Origin: Cephalotus follicularis
Taxonomy: Eukaryota > Streptophyta > Magnoliopsida > Oxalidales > Cephalotaceae
Direction: 5' to 3'
NCBI GenBank assembly: GCA_001972305.1
Contig: BDDD01002659.1
Span: 124,001-188,000 of the forward strand
DNA: 64,000 nucleotides
Program-made: the position numbers and the translations under genes
In this document: positions 10,441-23,001 of the stretch, one piece after another
Position numbering within the stretch: position 1 is the stretch's first letter
Layout of the letters: every line of letters begins with the position of its first letter
The notes under the pieces: model-generated
Told to the model about the DNA's origin: nothing
The model's input: the letters and a program-made list of their open reading frames with translations, nothing else
Database searches by the model: none

Positions 10441-13400
10441 TGAACATTATCTTTTGACTATTTAATAACTATCAATGATATATTAACACCTAAATTATTA
10501 TTCATATGTTGTCCAAAAAAAATTACTGTTAATAACATTACTTTACGTATTCCTATTGTCAGAATCCAAAAGGATATTTAGCAAGACAGCCGTGTTTTTA
10601 AAATAGTTTGCTGAAGTTTTTGATGATCTAGAAAATGATTATTAAGGAGGGACTTAGCTAATGAATAAGAAAATCATAAATTTTCCACCACAAGATCAAT
10701 AGTGGATCGAAAATAATTTTCTGCCACATTAGTAGTTTTTGTTCTCATTACCTGTCAGGTTTTTACATCAACAATTTCGTCTATATGATTTGTCACATGA
10801 ACAATTTGTATCTGTGTTATATATACCACGTCTGCATTTATCTTACTAACAATAAAGATGATGGAATAGTTGACTGATTCAAAACTTCATATGATCAATT
10901 GATAAAATGGACACGATAAAAAAAAAATGAATATTCCTTTCTACATATATAGAAAGTAATAAAAAAACTTCATATGGTCAATGAATAAAATCGAATATTC
11001 ATTCTATAGTAACATTGTGCAGACCATAAATAAATAAATAAATTAAAAAGATGAATTATTCAATACGATATTTTACTGGTCTATATGTGAGGAACCATTA
11101 TTATCATTATTAATGGTAGCATCATTGGTTGTTATTTGGATTGAAACTTTTTTTTGGGGAGCCTCCCCGATTTCGACACTGAGGGGGTTGGCCCCTTAAC
11201 CATGTGGCTACTGCCTAGAACATTATCTTTCTTGCTGCTGTTGAATTCAATTGCCACTTTTTGAAAGAAGAAATAAACAAATAATACCTTCCTAGCTACC
11301 TAACATATATAATTGAAACAAGAAACAGCTTGTTAGTTGCCATATATATATACTTATAAAAGGAGTACTGCCATGAAAGGCACTATCACATTGATTTTTC
11401 AAATTTGTACTGTCCATGTTTCACCGGTTGTCGTGCATCATGTCATTGGGGTCCTTTTTCTTTGGTTAAATTTTCGTGATTAAAAAATACGACGATGTGA
11501 TACGTAACAGAATAATAGGTTAACAACTATTAGATCTCTCTGTTCCTTGGTTTATTGACGTGCAATTATTTACGTAAAAAGGATGGACCATTAAACCGTA
11601 TTGAATTCAGCAGTCAGTAGTCAATTAGGATGTTCAAGTGTTACAGCGATTAAAACATGCAACCAGAATGCTGTAGCCAATTCAAATACGTTCAAAGCCT
11701 GAAAAATCCTAGTTAACCACATCAACTCTCAATTTCTTTCTCATTCTTTAATCATCACAGTAGATCTAAATATTTTTCATTGTCACGTTGCGGCCTTAGC
11801 GCCATCTTCCCGATTTGATGTAATTGTAATTATATATGATTGCCTTTTATATCATGGGCAGATACATCGGCACCCAAATCCCTAATTTTGATGATGTCCT
11901 TAAAATTTTTCTCTTAATATTCCAGTACAAGAGCCAACGACCTGTACTAGCTCTATCCAGACTTTACAGTGCAGCAATGCCTGGGGCCTGAGGTTCAAAT
12001 TGGCACATCAAAAGAATTATAAAAAAATGTCCAAATACAATGACCCTGATTAGGAAACCCAATAATGATCCAAGATTGGCATCACAACTCTACAACCAAC
12101 AAGACTAAACTCCACCAAAGAGGTTCAATTATCATAAAAGATAGATATGGCTCTTCTCCTGTTTTGACGAATCTATTGCATCACTCAGTGCACATTGTGT
12201 ACTAACATTAATTTCTAGGTTCATTTTCTTGGTGTCGAGAATTTGTTTTTTACATCACTGGAATTGCTTGATATTAAATAAGAAATCCTGATTCCATTCA
12301 AAACTATCATTGCTTTCAAAAACAAATAACATGATTATAGGTTACAAGGGAAGGCGAGGCAATATGAAAAGAACCCAATAATATTTTTAATGGATTCCGT
12401 GTCCAATTTTGTTAGTGCAATCTTAGAGGTTGTGTTCTTTTGCTAAACAAGGTTTATTGTCAAATTTCTAAGGTTTTTCTGATCTTTCAATATGACAACC
12501 TTAGCTAGCTAAAACTTTGTTTTATTCTAAGTAATTTAGAGATTTCCCTAATAATCAACCATTATGAGAAATTAACTTTTGTACGTTTCTGTATTGCTTA
12601 GCTCAAAAGAAGACATGTAAATTGTCACATTGTTGTAACTAATTGACAATTATCATAAGCAAGAAAAGGCAGTGGCTCCTCACCTCACAAAGAAGAACAA
12701 AAGAAAGGCCAAAATCTGAACTGAAAAGCATGCATGTTAGCAATAAAGATTACCAAAAACGTGCACCAGATTTGATCTCCCATGTCTCGCATTTGTCAAC
12801 TGCCATCTATAGTGCATTATATATCAAGGGGCCCCTTCTCTACATTGCTTTGTCACAACATTATCTTTGGTGCATCTTGGCAGGATATAGTACTATTTGC
12901 TACTGTATATTAATTGTCAAGAACATGTGTACTGTATCTTGCCGTGATCGATGCGTAAAATAACTTTCAAAATTAAGAAACAAAATATCACAACTCACAA
13001 GATAACAAATATGGTAGCATCCATATGGTTTTTCCAATTTGATAGTGAGGTGAGTTTTGGCAAGCCTAAGTAAGCCCAAGCGGTAGTGTTACCACTCTGT
13101 CGCATATGTTTGGTATATATAGTTTATTCTCTTTTGAATGTCGCAGAGGTAGTCTCCTTTTGCTTATATTTATATTTTTACACTTATCTATTACAACATA
13201 AACAATTAGGCAAGGACACGTCTACGGTTACCAACAAAATTATAAACTGAGCAAGATCAACCTACTTTCTAATGATATTGTTTTAAGCTTTATTTGCATT
13301 CGAATGCCTTGTGTATAGTGTTTAGCCATTAATGTTGTCATGATCTTGAAGACTTTTGTAATAGCGACAACCATGAAAAAGAAGACGGGCCGGGCAGTTG

Positions 13401-13879
13401 TCTGTCCTCCATCCTATCGATGTGTACTAATGCAAAAACAAGTGCTCATTTGTATGGTACTTGTAGTTGAAAATGACACCATTAGTCACCATATCAAGTC
13501 CTTATCGTTATCGAGCAATTTCATTGGTAACTACTTTTTGGTCCCATAGACGTTTACAATACTATCCGTCACTATATCTGCATCGTGCACAAACTTATTA
13601 CTTTTCGAGGTCTCGTAGACGTGCACAAACTTATCATGTCCTGCTGTGGTTCCCATTGACAGCCTTGAGATTCATATTTTTGGGATTTACGATATTTCAT
13701 ATTTGGATTGGTAATTTGATATTTTAATCTTCGGTTTCATCATTCGTTGTCACGCATTTAATTTAATCAAGTATAAAGTTGTGCTTGTGAAAACTTTCAT
13801 TTCCATTATCAAAAACATGGTTATAAGAGCTAATTCTTATAAGAATTTCACAAATCTTTATACGTAGTTTTTGTGAGAT
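10441..13879. other. AT-rich intergenic region without a recognised gene
   Basis: I see no transposon ends, conserved protein or RNA gene here. The longest open frame (12643-12963, plus) shows no domain or motif I recognise, has no splice or promoter support and is probably chance. One GC-rich island at 11156-11205 contains the palindrome GGGGAGCCTCCCC. This is the DNA that G1 entered: AAGTT at 13880-13884 is the left TSD. Confidence 0.6.
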
Positions 13880-13884
13880 AAGTT

Positions 13885-14381
13885 TGATATGGGAAAAATC
13901 TCACGCTGAAAATATCGTAACGTGTCATCGGGAAAAAAAGACAAGTGTCCTCCAGAGCTACAGATACGTGGTCGGACGTTTACAATCTGAAGAGATAACC
14001 AATAATAACGCTCCGGCGTAAGATAAGAAAAATGACGAGATACTCGGTATTTCCTTAGGGGTACAATAATCATCTCCGTAAGTCAAGCGAGGCAGTTACA
14101 ACAAGTTTTACTATAAATGCAGTAATTGAATACATTGCAGAGTCCCACAATTTTCATACTCTAAAGCACCTTATTGCCTTCTTTGTACACTGCCTGACTT
14201 AAGTATCAGAGAGTCCCCGGAAGTGAAACCTCCTGGTTCTTCGATTAGTTTGTTATTTGTGTGCAGATAAGACGATCAAACACCATCAAAACATTCATTC
14301 TCGGAGCATCCACAACGTTTCCTCTAGAAATCAAACCCCTACACGTGAGGTAATGTTGAGGAGTTGATTTCGACATCAACA
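13885..14381 (+). repeat. G1 5' LTR
   Basis: 497 bp, TGATATGGG...CATCAACA. A TATAAAT box lies at 14112-14118, so transcription would start shortly downstream. The sequence is collinear with the 3' LTR at 36583-37078, with roughly one base in ten changed by eye. Confidence 0.95.
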
Positions 14382-14400
14382 GTTGGCGCCGTCTATGGGA
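14382..14400 (+). promoter_or_regulatory. G1 primer-binding site
   Basis: GTTGGCGCCGTCTATGGGA directly follows the 5' LTR. Its TGG complements the CCA end of a tRNA, and the TGGCGCCGTCT form is usual for Tat-lineage elements. I do not assign the tRNA species. Confidence 0.85.
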
Positions 14401-14435
14401 AACGCTTCAAAAAGCTTTCAGATGATTACCTAATT

Positions 14436-16130
14436 ATGCCTCCGAGAAGAAACAACAACAATAACTCCGCGACCGATGGCAGTTAGGCCCCTACTGGAAA
14501 TCAACCACCTGCTGCCGGTTAGATTGCCGCTACTGAACAAGCTCCCATTACTGGGGAGCAATTCAATCAGCTGCTTCAGAAAATGGGGCGTCTTACCACC
14601 TTGTTGGTGACCAACCTAGCCAACTAGAATTAGGTCGAACCGAGCCGACCAATCATTCGAGAACAATCTGGTTTGAGTAAACCAGCCCTAGAGATTCAAC
14701 AGCCCCAAGGGGCAAGGCGAAACCCACCGAGGAGGGCCATGCGCCCCCCAAGGCGGTCGGGGGTTCATACACCCCTGAGGAGGAGACCAGAGATCAATAC
14801 ATCTATGAGGACAGAGTCCTCAACTGCCAGGGATCACAGCAACAATCCTCGGTCGGAGCATCTCGAGCAGGAACCAATGGAAGTGGATCGCCCAGCAGAT
14901 GCTGAGGGGACTTAAGCACGCTCCCACGCTTCGCGTAGAACTAAAACATTGCACATGAGCAGGTCAGATCACTCGGTCCGACTAGCAACGAGCACATCCC
15001 AAGTTTATAGCAAGACTAGGAACATTGAGGATATAGAGTAAGCCATAAACAGAAGGCTTACCGAGATGGAGAGAATGATCCTTTGAGCCAAGCAGGAGAA
15101 AGGGTACTTGTCCGAGGTAAGGAATATCAACTCCACTCCGTTCACACCCGAGATAATGAGGGAGCGTATCCCAAAGGGATTCCTATTTCTGAGTCTCAAG
15201 GAGTATGATGGGTCTACGGACCCAATTCAGCATATGCGCTATCACACACAAGTCATGCTAGTGCACAAGGCCTCGGATGCGGTTCTTTGCCAAGGATTCC
15301 TAGAAACATTGACTGGAGCAGCCTAATCATCATTTCCACTCTACCAGTGGATTAGGTGGCGAGTTTTGAACAGTTTACGAAAATGTTCGTTACCAAGTTC
15401 CTCAACAGCACCACGCAGAGGAGGAATTCAAGTCATTTGATCATCGTGGTGTAGGGGAAGGATGAGTCTCTGAGAGACTACCTCACCAGATTTAACAAGG
15501 AGTCTTTGACAGTGAAAGAACTAGAACCATCATTCGCCCTGACAGCTCTGAACAGTGGATTGAAGGACAAATCCCCCTTCACTTTCTCTCTCATTAAGAA
15601 GCCTTCTTAGGATATGGCGGACCTGCTGAGGAGATCAGAGAAGTACGTCAATGCTGAGGTGGCAATGGCAGCTAGGAAGCAAAAGACTTCCTGGTCGGGC
15701 AATCAGGCGGAGAAAGGGGAGCACTCACGAAGTGCTCCCGGGAAGAAAGAGAAGAGGTAGGAGAGGTCAGAGCTGCACAAGGACGACCTCAGACATAAGC
15801 TCTCCAGGAGAGAGGAGTTATCAAGGGGAGGGACACCAATCCTGACCTACAACAACTTCACCCCTCTCCTGGAGACACGCTCCAAGATACTTGGTGTAGA
15901 GAAAGACAAAATCTCAATTCAATGGCCAGCACCATTAAGATCCGTGCCAGAGAAGAGGGATTCAGATAAATATTATCGGTACCATTGTAACCACGGGCCC
16001 GATACAGAGGAGTGCAGGCATTTGAAGAATCAGATTGAGGACCTGATTCGCAAAGGTCATCTATGCAAGTATGTTGATAGGAATGCTCCCCAAGAAAGAA
16101 AGGAGCACAAAGAAGAAGCTCTGCAGTAAC
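14436..16130 (+). pseudogene. G1 gag (capsid/nucleocapsid), degenerate
   Basis: The probable start is ATG at 14436 (MPPRRNNNN), matching the equivalent position in G2. The capsid region (retrotransposon gag domain) is recognisable from YDGSTDPIQHM near 15205 through KFLNSTTQRRNS and DESLRDYLTRFNKES near 15465 to ADLLRRSEKYVNAE near 15620. A zinc-knuckle-like segment, CNHGPDTEEC, lies near 15985. At least six in-frame stops interrupt it (the first about 17 codons in), and the frame shifts before 15944. This protein would form the virus-like particle. The segment from about 15735 to 16550 is the part that G2 has lost. Confidence 0.85.
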
Positions 16131-16264
16131 AAGAGGAGCAACAACCCAGAGGTGTGATCCACACCATCTCTCTAGAGGTCGTGTCTGGTGGCGACCATAA
16201 TAGGTCTAGAAAGGCCTATGCAAGATAGACCTTCGCTGTGCAATAATACTAGCACAGTAAAAGG

Positions 16265-19189
16265 TTGAAGTCAGGTGGAGATGAGGAAGTGATATCCTTC
16301 TCCGAGGCGGACTATGAGGGAGTACGTCTCCCTCATGATGATCATGTAGTGGTGACTCTTCAAGTGGCGCTATTCTCTATGAAGAGAATCCTAATTGATA
16401 GCGGGAGCTTGGCGGATATCTTGTACAAGCATGCCTTTGATCAATTAAAGATACCGGCCGACCAGTTGAAGCCCGTGAAGACAAATCTGGTAGGCTTCGT
16501 AGGAGAGATGGTCCATCCTCTGGGATCCATCGACCTGTTAGTGGTAGCAGGCACGGCCCCACGCCAGACTCAAGTGCAGATGACATTCCTGATGGTTGAT
16601 ACACCGAGCCCATAAAATGCAATAATTGGGTGACCAGGTCTGAATTTGATGGAGGCTACAGTGTCAACAAGGCACTTAGTGATGAAATTTTCAACAAGAT
16701 TTGGTATGGGGGAAGTCTGAGGAGACCAACAGGTGGCAAGACCGTGTTATAAGATCGCCACAATGGATAAGGGAAAAGAGAAGGCCTTGCCCATAGCCAA
16801 TGTGGAGCTTAGAGGAGAAGTGGAGTCCGAGCGTCCACAGCCTGTTGAAAATGTTGTGCAGGTGCCCTTGGAAGAGGGCAACACAGAGAAAGTATTCCAA
16901 GTCCGCTCATAACTTGGAGAGGTGGAGAAAGGAGAACTAATAACGTTCCTAAAAAACAACAAAGATGTGTGTGCCTGGTCTGCAGAGAAGGTCATTGGGA
17001 TCAGCCCAGAGGTGATGGTGCATAAGCTAAGTGTGGATCCTATGAGGTCTCCAACCAAGCAAAAGAAAAGGAACTTCACTTCCGAGAGGCAAAAAGTAAT
17101 AGCAGAAGAGGTGAGCAAGCTATTACAAGTGGGGTTCATTAGGGAAGTGCACTACTCTGACTGGCTGGCGAACTCAGTCCTAGTCAAGAAGGCAAATGGC
17201 AAGTGGATGATGTGCATAAACTTCACGGACTTAAACAAAGCTTGCCCAAAAGATCACTTGCCCCTCCCAAAGATCGATCAGTTGGTAGACGCAACCTCAG
17301 GATACAGGATGTTGAGCTTCTTGGATGCATATTCGGGTTATAATGAAATCCCCATGTATGGGCTTGATAAGAACAAGACAGCTTTCATCATCGACAAGGG
17401 CATGTATTGCTACAAAGTCATGCTCTTTGGATTGAAGAATGTAAGGGTGACCTACCAACGGTTGGTCAGCAAAATTTTTGAGCCTCAGATCGGGAGGAAT
17501 ATGGAGGTATACATTGACGATATGCTCGTCAAAACACCAGCAAGGAGTCCCCACATTAAAGACTTGGAGGAAACTTTTGAGGTAATGAGAATATTCAAAA
17601 TGAAGCTCAATCCTTCTAAGTGTACTTTTGGGGTCATTTCTGGTTAGTTCCTCGGGTTTATGGTCTCGAACAGAGGAATAGAGGCCAACCCATAGAAAAT
17701 TTTAGCAATTCAGAGCATGAGGTCTCCTCAGACTATCAGGGATATACATAAATTGAATGGCAAGATAGCAGCCCTGAGCAGGTTTGTATCAAAATCAGTG
17801 GAGAAATGCCTTCATTTTTTCAAAGTGCTTAGAGATCCCAAGGGATTTTCTTGGTCGGAAGAATGTCAAGCGACCTTCGACAAGTTGAAGGAATACCTGG
17901 CTTCCCTTCCTCGGATATCAAAACCAAAGGATGGGTAAGACTTGTATTTGTACCTTGCAGCAACATCAGGTGCAGTGAGTGGAGTGTTTTTCAGGGAAGA
18001 GGACAAAATTCTAAGGCCAGTATATTATTATTGAGCAAGGTCTTGAATGATGCCGAGGAAAGGTATCCAGAGGTAGAGAAGTACTCCTATGCTCTGATCA
18101 CAGCGGCGAGGAAGTTAAGGCCATATTTTCAAGCCCATACTATTAAAGTCTTGACCGACAAGACACTAAGACAAGTGCTAACAAAGCCAGACGTCTCGGG
18201 TAGATTGATCAAGTGGTAGATCGAATTGGGCAAGTATGACGTAAAGTATGAAGCCAAACCAGTAATAAAATCACATGTCTTCGCTGACTTTGTAGGAGAT
18301 CATACACTTACGGAGTGTATGGAAGAAGACACCTCTAAAGATGAGAAGGGGTTATGGAAACTTTCAGTTTATGGCTCATCATGTGTCTCCGAAAGTGGAG
18401 CAGGTTTAGTGTTGACCAGTCCATATGGGTGGAAGTATGCTCTGAGATTTGGGTTCAAAGCAACATACAATGAAGCAGAATGGGAAACTTTGATTGCCGA
18501 ACTGACAATTGCAAAGCACTTAGAGGTTCAAAAAATAGAGGCCTCTAGTGATTCTCAGCTGGTGGTTGGTCTGACAAGTGAAGAGTATGAAGCCCGAGAA
18601 AATTCCATGGCTAAATACTTAGCCCATGTTTAGAGCTTAAGGTCAGCTTTCAAAGTGTTGCGAGTCTTGAAAGTTCCCAAAGCAGACCAATTATCGAAAC
18701 TGGCTACAGCGAGGGAGTTGGAGAAAAACCAAACCGTTTTAGTGGATTATCTAGACAAGCCCACCATCTCGGAGGCAGATGTGATGGATATTGATGTTCA
18801 ACAAGAGCCGAACTGGATGACTCCATTTATCAGTTGGCTAAGGGATGGAATTTTTCCAAAGGAGGTAAGAAGGTTGGTGTACAGAGCAAACAGATATTAA
18901 TTCTGAGAAGGGATTCTCTACAAAAGGTCATTTTCTTTTTCTTGGTTGAGATGTTTGACCCCCTCAGAGGCCGATTATGCTCTGAAGGAAGTTCATGAAG
19001 GAGTATGTGACAATCACTCGGGGGGGCAGAACCTTGTCCAACAAATTGTTCAGGCAGGCTATTTCTGGCCCACCATGCATCAAGATGCCATCAACTTTGT
19101 AAGAAAGTGCGATAAGTGTCAGAGGAATGCTAATATAAGCAGAAGACCATCAGAGCCTCTGACGTTTATCACTGGCCCTTGGCCCTTTG
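16265..19189 (+). pseudogene. G1 pol, 5' part (protease, RT, RNase H, second RNase H, integrase zinc finger)
   Basis: The aspartic protease motif LIDSGSLADIL lies near 16390. Reverse transcriptase follows at about 16922-17640, with the catalytic YIDD at about 17510. The first RNase H (about 17850-18220) is broken by a stop and a frameshift near 18030. The Tat-type second RNase H spans 18226-18633, but its first catalytic Asp is Tyr (SVYGSS; G2 has SVDGSS). The integrase HHCC finger (HEGVCDNH...CDKC) is at about 18990-19130. Copia element C1 interrupts the frame after TGPWPF at 19189, and the rest resumes at 31626. Several stops are single C-to-T changes relative to G2, for example Gln and Arg codons near 18899-18906. 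Confidence 0.92.
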
Positions 19190-19551
19190 TGTTGGAACCT
19201 TATGGCGATTTAAACAATAAAATATCTAGATGCATAAAACCCTTATATATATATATATATATGTTATATTATCATCTCATGAATATCTAGCCATATGATT
19301 CATACGCAGGATCTTTTGAGCATACATATACAGTTTGTGACACCCTACTTAAGAGTGGGAAATGAGACAAAGCTCTCCATGTGATTAAGCCATCATGAGG
19401 AAAGAGCTCTTGATGCTATCCTAAAGGAAAGAGTTCTCCATGAGATGAAGCCGCCTTTGTGACAGGAATGAACTGGATCCATCGAAATGGAGAAAAGTAT
19501 GGTTGTGCTATATAAGAAATGATCCTAGAACCTAATCATATGAGGCGCCTT

Positions 19552-19654
19552 TTGATGGATTGGCTTAGGAGTTAGTGGAAACTCCAAGGTTAAGCATGCT
19601 GCGCTCAGGAAACCAGGATGGGTGACCTCTTGGGAAGTCTGACCAATCCATCAA
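19552..19654 (+). ncRNA. 5S rRNA-like domain in Cassandra left LTR
   Basis: TTGATGGATTGG (19552-19563) and CCAATCCATCAA (19643-19654) are perfectly complementary and would form the closing helix. Between them, AAGGTTAAGCATGCTG (19586-19601) matches 5S box A, and AGGATGGGTGACCTCTTGGG (from 19615) matches 5S box C, the internal RNA polymerase III promoter. The 5' third differs from genuine 5S rRNA, so it is not a ribosomal gene. Confidence 0.88.
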
Positions 19655-20020
19655 GTAGGACAAAACTGTGATGTACCACGCCCGTGGGACAAAAGCGGAC
19701 AATCTCTCATGTGGTTAAGGTTCGGGTCATTAGAATTGGTATCAGAGATGGACCCCCTCCAGTAGACGTGGTTCGGGGACGAACCAGACGGAAGCTAGTG
19801 GGCCTGTGATACCCCGCTTAAGAGTGGGCAAAGAGACAAAGCTCTCTATGTGATTAAGCCATCCTGAGGAAAGAGCTCTCGGTGCCATCCTAAAGGAAAG
19901 AGCTCTTCATGAGATGAAGCCGCCCTTGTGACAGGAATGAACCAGATCCATCGAAATAGGGAAAAGTATGGCTGTGCTATATAAGAAATGATCCTAGAAC
20001 CTATTCATATGAGGCACCTT

Positions 20021-20123
20021 TTGATGGATTGACTTAGGAGTTAGTGGAAACTCCAAGGTTAAGCGTGCTGCGCTTAGGAAACCAGGATGGGTGACCTTCT
20101 GGGAAGTCTGACCAATCCATCAA
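20021..20123 (+). ncRNA. 5S rRNA-like domain in Cassandra right LTR
   Basis: Second copy, also 103 bases. Box A (AAGGTTAAGCGTGCTG, 20055-20070) is closer to canonical 5S than the left copy. Box C runs from 20084 and has one T in place of C. The closing stem keeps 11 of 12 pairs. Confidence 0.88.
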
Positions 20124-20208
20124 GTTGGACAAAACCGTGATGTACCACGGCCGTGGGACAAAAGCGGACAATCTCTCATGTGGTTAAGGTTCGGGTCATT
20201 ACACAGTT

Positions 20209-20242
<34 letters not shown>

Positions 20243-21829
20243 AAAAGGGAGAGCAGGCAGAATTACTCAAACCTTCAATTTCCAAAAGCGCAGGTTCCTT
20301 ATTTCTATGAAACGGTTCTAGCCTCCAAGTGTAGAAGCCTCCAAGGTATCCACACCAAACTTCAATTTCCAACACCCGGTTTCTCAAACCTCCAACTGTT
20401 GATTGTGTTCTTGAGAGAGAAAAGAGAGAAGAATCCAAAAGAACACAAAAACATGTACATTATAGGGGGGGTGTGCTCTATTTATAGTTGCTGCTAGACA
20501 ATCATATTAGAACACAAACTCTTATCTTCTAGGAGAAGTCTCCTCTTCCTTCTAGGAGAAGTCTCATAATCTTTCTAGGAGAAGTCTTCTTTTCCTTCTA
20601 GAATTCTAATTTACCTTAATCTCATTAAGGATAATTAATCTCATTAATTATAATTAGAAAATTATTATCCTAATTTTTTTCTCTCATAACCTTGTTGGAA
20701 ATATCAGCCGTATTGTGTGTGACCCTATGGGTTCACTATTACCCTGGTCGTAGGATTAAATCATGACACTCACAATTATTCAATTAAATATTTATTATTA
20801 CATAAAAAATATTCTCTTGGACATATCGAATTAAAACTCTTTTAATTCTTTTCTTCAAAGATTAATTTATCAATTTAATATCGGGCATCCCACTGGTTGA
20901 CATCGACATCTAGCAATGCATAACGACTCTCAGGTAATATGAATAATTTATGAACCACTATTTACAGGTACATGCACGTATAGTCCCTCCATTGACAATG
21001 CTCTGATTAAATCTAGGGTACAGATTATGTCAGACCCCAATAATTTAATCTTCAGCCTTGTGACAATCTTTCATTAGGCTAAATAATATTAGAGGTGCCC
21101 CTCTAATATTCAACCAATAATATTAGACTCTTGATATCGTGGCTAGCCTGGCCAGACACTTAATCGCTAACGAAAATCATCATGAGGATAATCTTCTTTT
21201 ACTAGAAGCAATGGATTCATTATTTTCAATTCACATGCTTCCATACATAAGAGTACCATGTCCAACTAATGCGTGTATACACTTCATAGAACATGTATTT
21301 AAGCATTATCAAAATACAGCACCTTATGCACAAGACATCCAGTGACGGCTCATGTCCAAGGACCACATGCACTACTGTAAAACTAGAATTCTGTCTGACA
21401 TGTAAATAAAACTCCATACATGTATTCTATCAACAATCACCTTCACTGAATTCGGGAAACGAGCACACACATAGTTTTCATAGCATCATCCATGCGAGTG
21501 AGTATGAGATCAGTCACCCTCTGCTTATCGATCTGACAGTACGTGTTGGTCTATCCTGATTGATCATGCCCTGAGTGTCAATCCTATGATCAGGAAGATT
21601 CAAAATAAAGTATACCGAGATTCTAATTCTCACATCACGATCTCATCATGAACTTTGTTCTCTAACTTTATTCCAGAACATTCATTTACAATTTAATTAA
21701 ACGTGTATTAATGAAATGAACTCATAGCCATTGATAAAACATAAACATATTTATTGAATTTATAAATCGTTTATACAATATATAGTAAATACAAGCTCAA
21801 CGCTGGCTCGTAGCACTTTATCTCTAATA

Positions 21830-21845
21830 ATCTCCCACTAAGCTA
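21830..21845 (-). promoter_or_regulatory. C1 polypurine tract
   Basis: On the minus strand, TAGCTTAGTGGGAGAT lies immediately before the 3' LTR. AGTGGGAGAT is the usual copia plus-strand primer sequence. It overlaps the end of the pol frame. Confidence 0.85.
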
Positions 21846-22340
21846 AAGCCAGTTTCCATAGTGTCTCAGACCCATAGCATCAAGGTGTCTGTCAAAGACT
21901 GTCTTTGATAGTGCCTTAGTAAGCGAGTTTGCAATGTTGTCTTCACTTGAAACTCTTTCCACTTTTATATTTTCACGATCAACGATCTCACGTATAAGAT
22001 GAAAACGCCTAATAATGTGTTTAGACTTTGAGTGGGATATAGACTCCTTGGACTGTACTATCGCTCCATTGTTATCACAGTATAAAGATACCGTATCATC
22101 AATGTCAGGAACTAGACCCAAATCTTCGATGAACTTCTCCATCCATACACCTTCCTTGGCAGCTTCCGATGCCGCAATGTATTCAACTTTTGTCACTAAA
22201 TCCACAGTGGTAGGTTGCTTTGAACTCTTCCAGCTCACTGCTCCACTATTCAAGATGAACACAAACCCCAATGTTGATTTTGAATCATTCACATATGACT
22301 GAAAATTAGAGTCAATTTTCAAACCCTTTCCTTCATACAT
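21843..22340 (-). pseudogene. C1 RNase H (end of pol)
   Basis: 165 open codons carry the copia RNase H signature: VNDSKSTLGFVF (the first catalytic Asp stands in the VND), VEYIAASEAAKE (Glu), LYCDNNGAIV (Asp), and the terminal KHIIRRFHLIRE...EDNIANSLTKALSK. It would degrade the RNA of the RNA-DNA hybrid during reverse transcription. It is separated from the RT by an in-frame stop near 22397. The frame ends in GNWL at the polypurine tract, the expected copia C terminus. Confidence 0.9.
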
Positions 22341-22394
22341 TAAGAATAAATCATTTGTCCTGTTAAGGTACTTGAGGATATCTTTGACATCTTT

Positions 22395-23001
22395 TCAGTG
22401 TTGCTCACCGGGATCTGACTGATATCTGCTTGTAACACTTACATCATATACGATATCTGGTCTAGTGTAAAGAATAGCATACATGACGCTTCCAATTGCT
22501 GAAGCGTATGGAATGTGCATCATCCTGTGTCTTTCTTCAGCTGTCTTGGGAGATATTTGCTTAGAAAGTGTAATCCCATGACATAGAGGCATGTAACCTC
22601 TCTTGGAATTTTTCATGCTAAACCGCTTAAGCACTATATCAATGTACAAAGACTGGGATAACCCTATCATCCCTTTTGATCTATCTCTATAGAAATTTAT
22701 TCCCAGGATATAGGAAGTTTCTTCCAAATCTTTCATGGAGAAAACTGTGGGTAACCAAGCCTTTACGTTCGACAACATGATCACATCATTTCCTATAAGG
22801 AGTATGTCGTCAACGTACAAGACTAGAAAAGTCACTGAGCTCCCACTAACCTTTTTATACATACATGATTCATCTCGATTCTTAATGAAATCAAACTCTT
22901 TGATTGTCTCATTGAATGGGATGTTCCAACTTTTTGAAGCTTGCTTTAGTCCATAAATGGACTTCTGAAGCTTGCACACTTTCTGGTCCTCACCAGTGGA
23001 T
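22395..23001 (-). pseudogene. C1 reverse transcriptase, C-terminal part
   Basis: The frame begins with CKLQKSIYGLKQASKSW and contains the catalytic LYVDDILLIG, then SYILGINFYRD and the TRPDIVYDVS tail typical of copia RT. The L1 solo LTR at 23007-25510 separates it from the N-terminal part. Excising that LTR and one TSD copy restores continuity (QPEGFI... to CKLQKSIYG). Confidence 0.92.

Larger units (their letters stand above)
19336..20203 (+). mobile_element. Cassandra-type TRIM retrotransposon
   Basis: Two 399-bp LTRs (19336-19734 and 19805-20203) flank only 70 bp. The TSD is CAGTT at 19331-19335 and 20204-20208. LTR ends are TGTGAYACCC...CATTANA. The internal part opens with ATTGGTATCAGAGA, an initiator-Met-tRNA primer-binding site, and closes with the purine-rich GGAAGCTAGTGGGCC. 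Each LTR carries a 5S rRNA-like domain, the defining feature of Cassandra. It encodes no protein and must rely on other elements for mobility. It sits inside the 3' LTR of C1, a third level of nesting. Confidence 0.95.
19190..21829 (-). repeat. C1 3' LTR, interrupted by Cassandra
   Basis: Without the 873 bases of Cassandra plus duplicated target, this LTR is 1767 bp, against 1758 bp for the other LTR. On the minus strand it begins TATTAGAGATAAAG, where the 5' LTR has TGTTAGAGATAAAG, so its terminal TG is mutated. A (TA)n run lies beside the Cassandra insertion at 20209-20240. Confidence 0.92.

Noticed and set aside
12643..12963. 106-codon plus-strand open frame in the intergenic region
   Set aside because: No motif, no supporting splice or promoter signals, and low-complexity composition; probably a chance frame.
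19552..20123. Genuine 5S rRNA genes
   Set aside because: The box A and box C regions match, but the 5' third does not, the spacing is that of Cassandra LTRs, and both copies lie inside a bordered retroelement.
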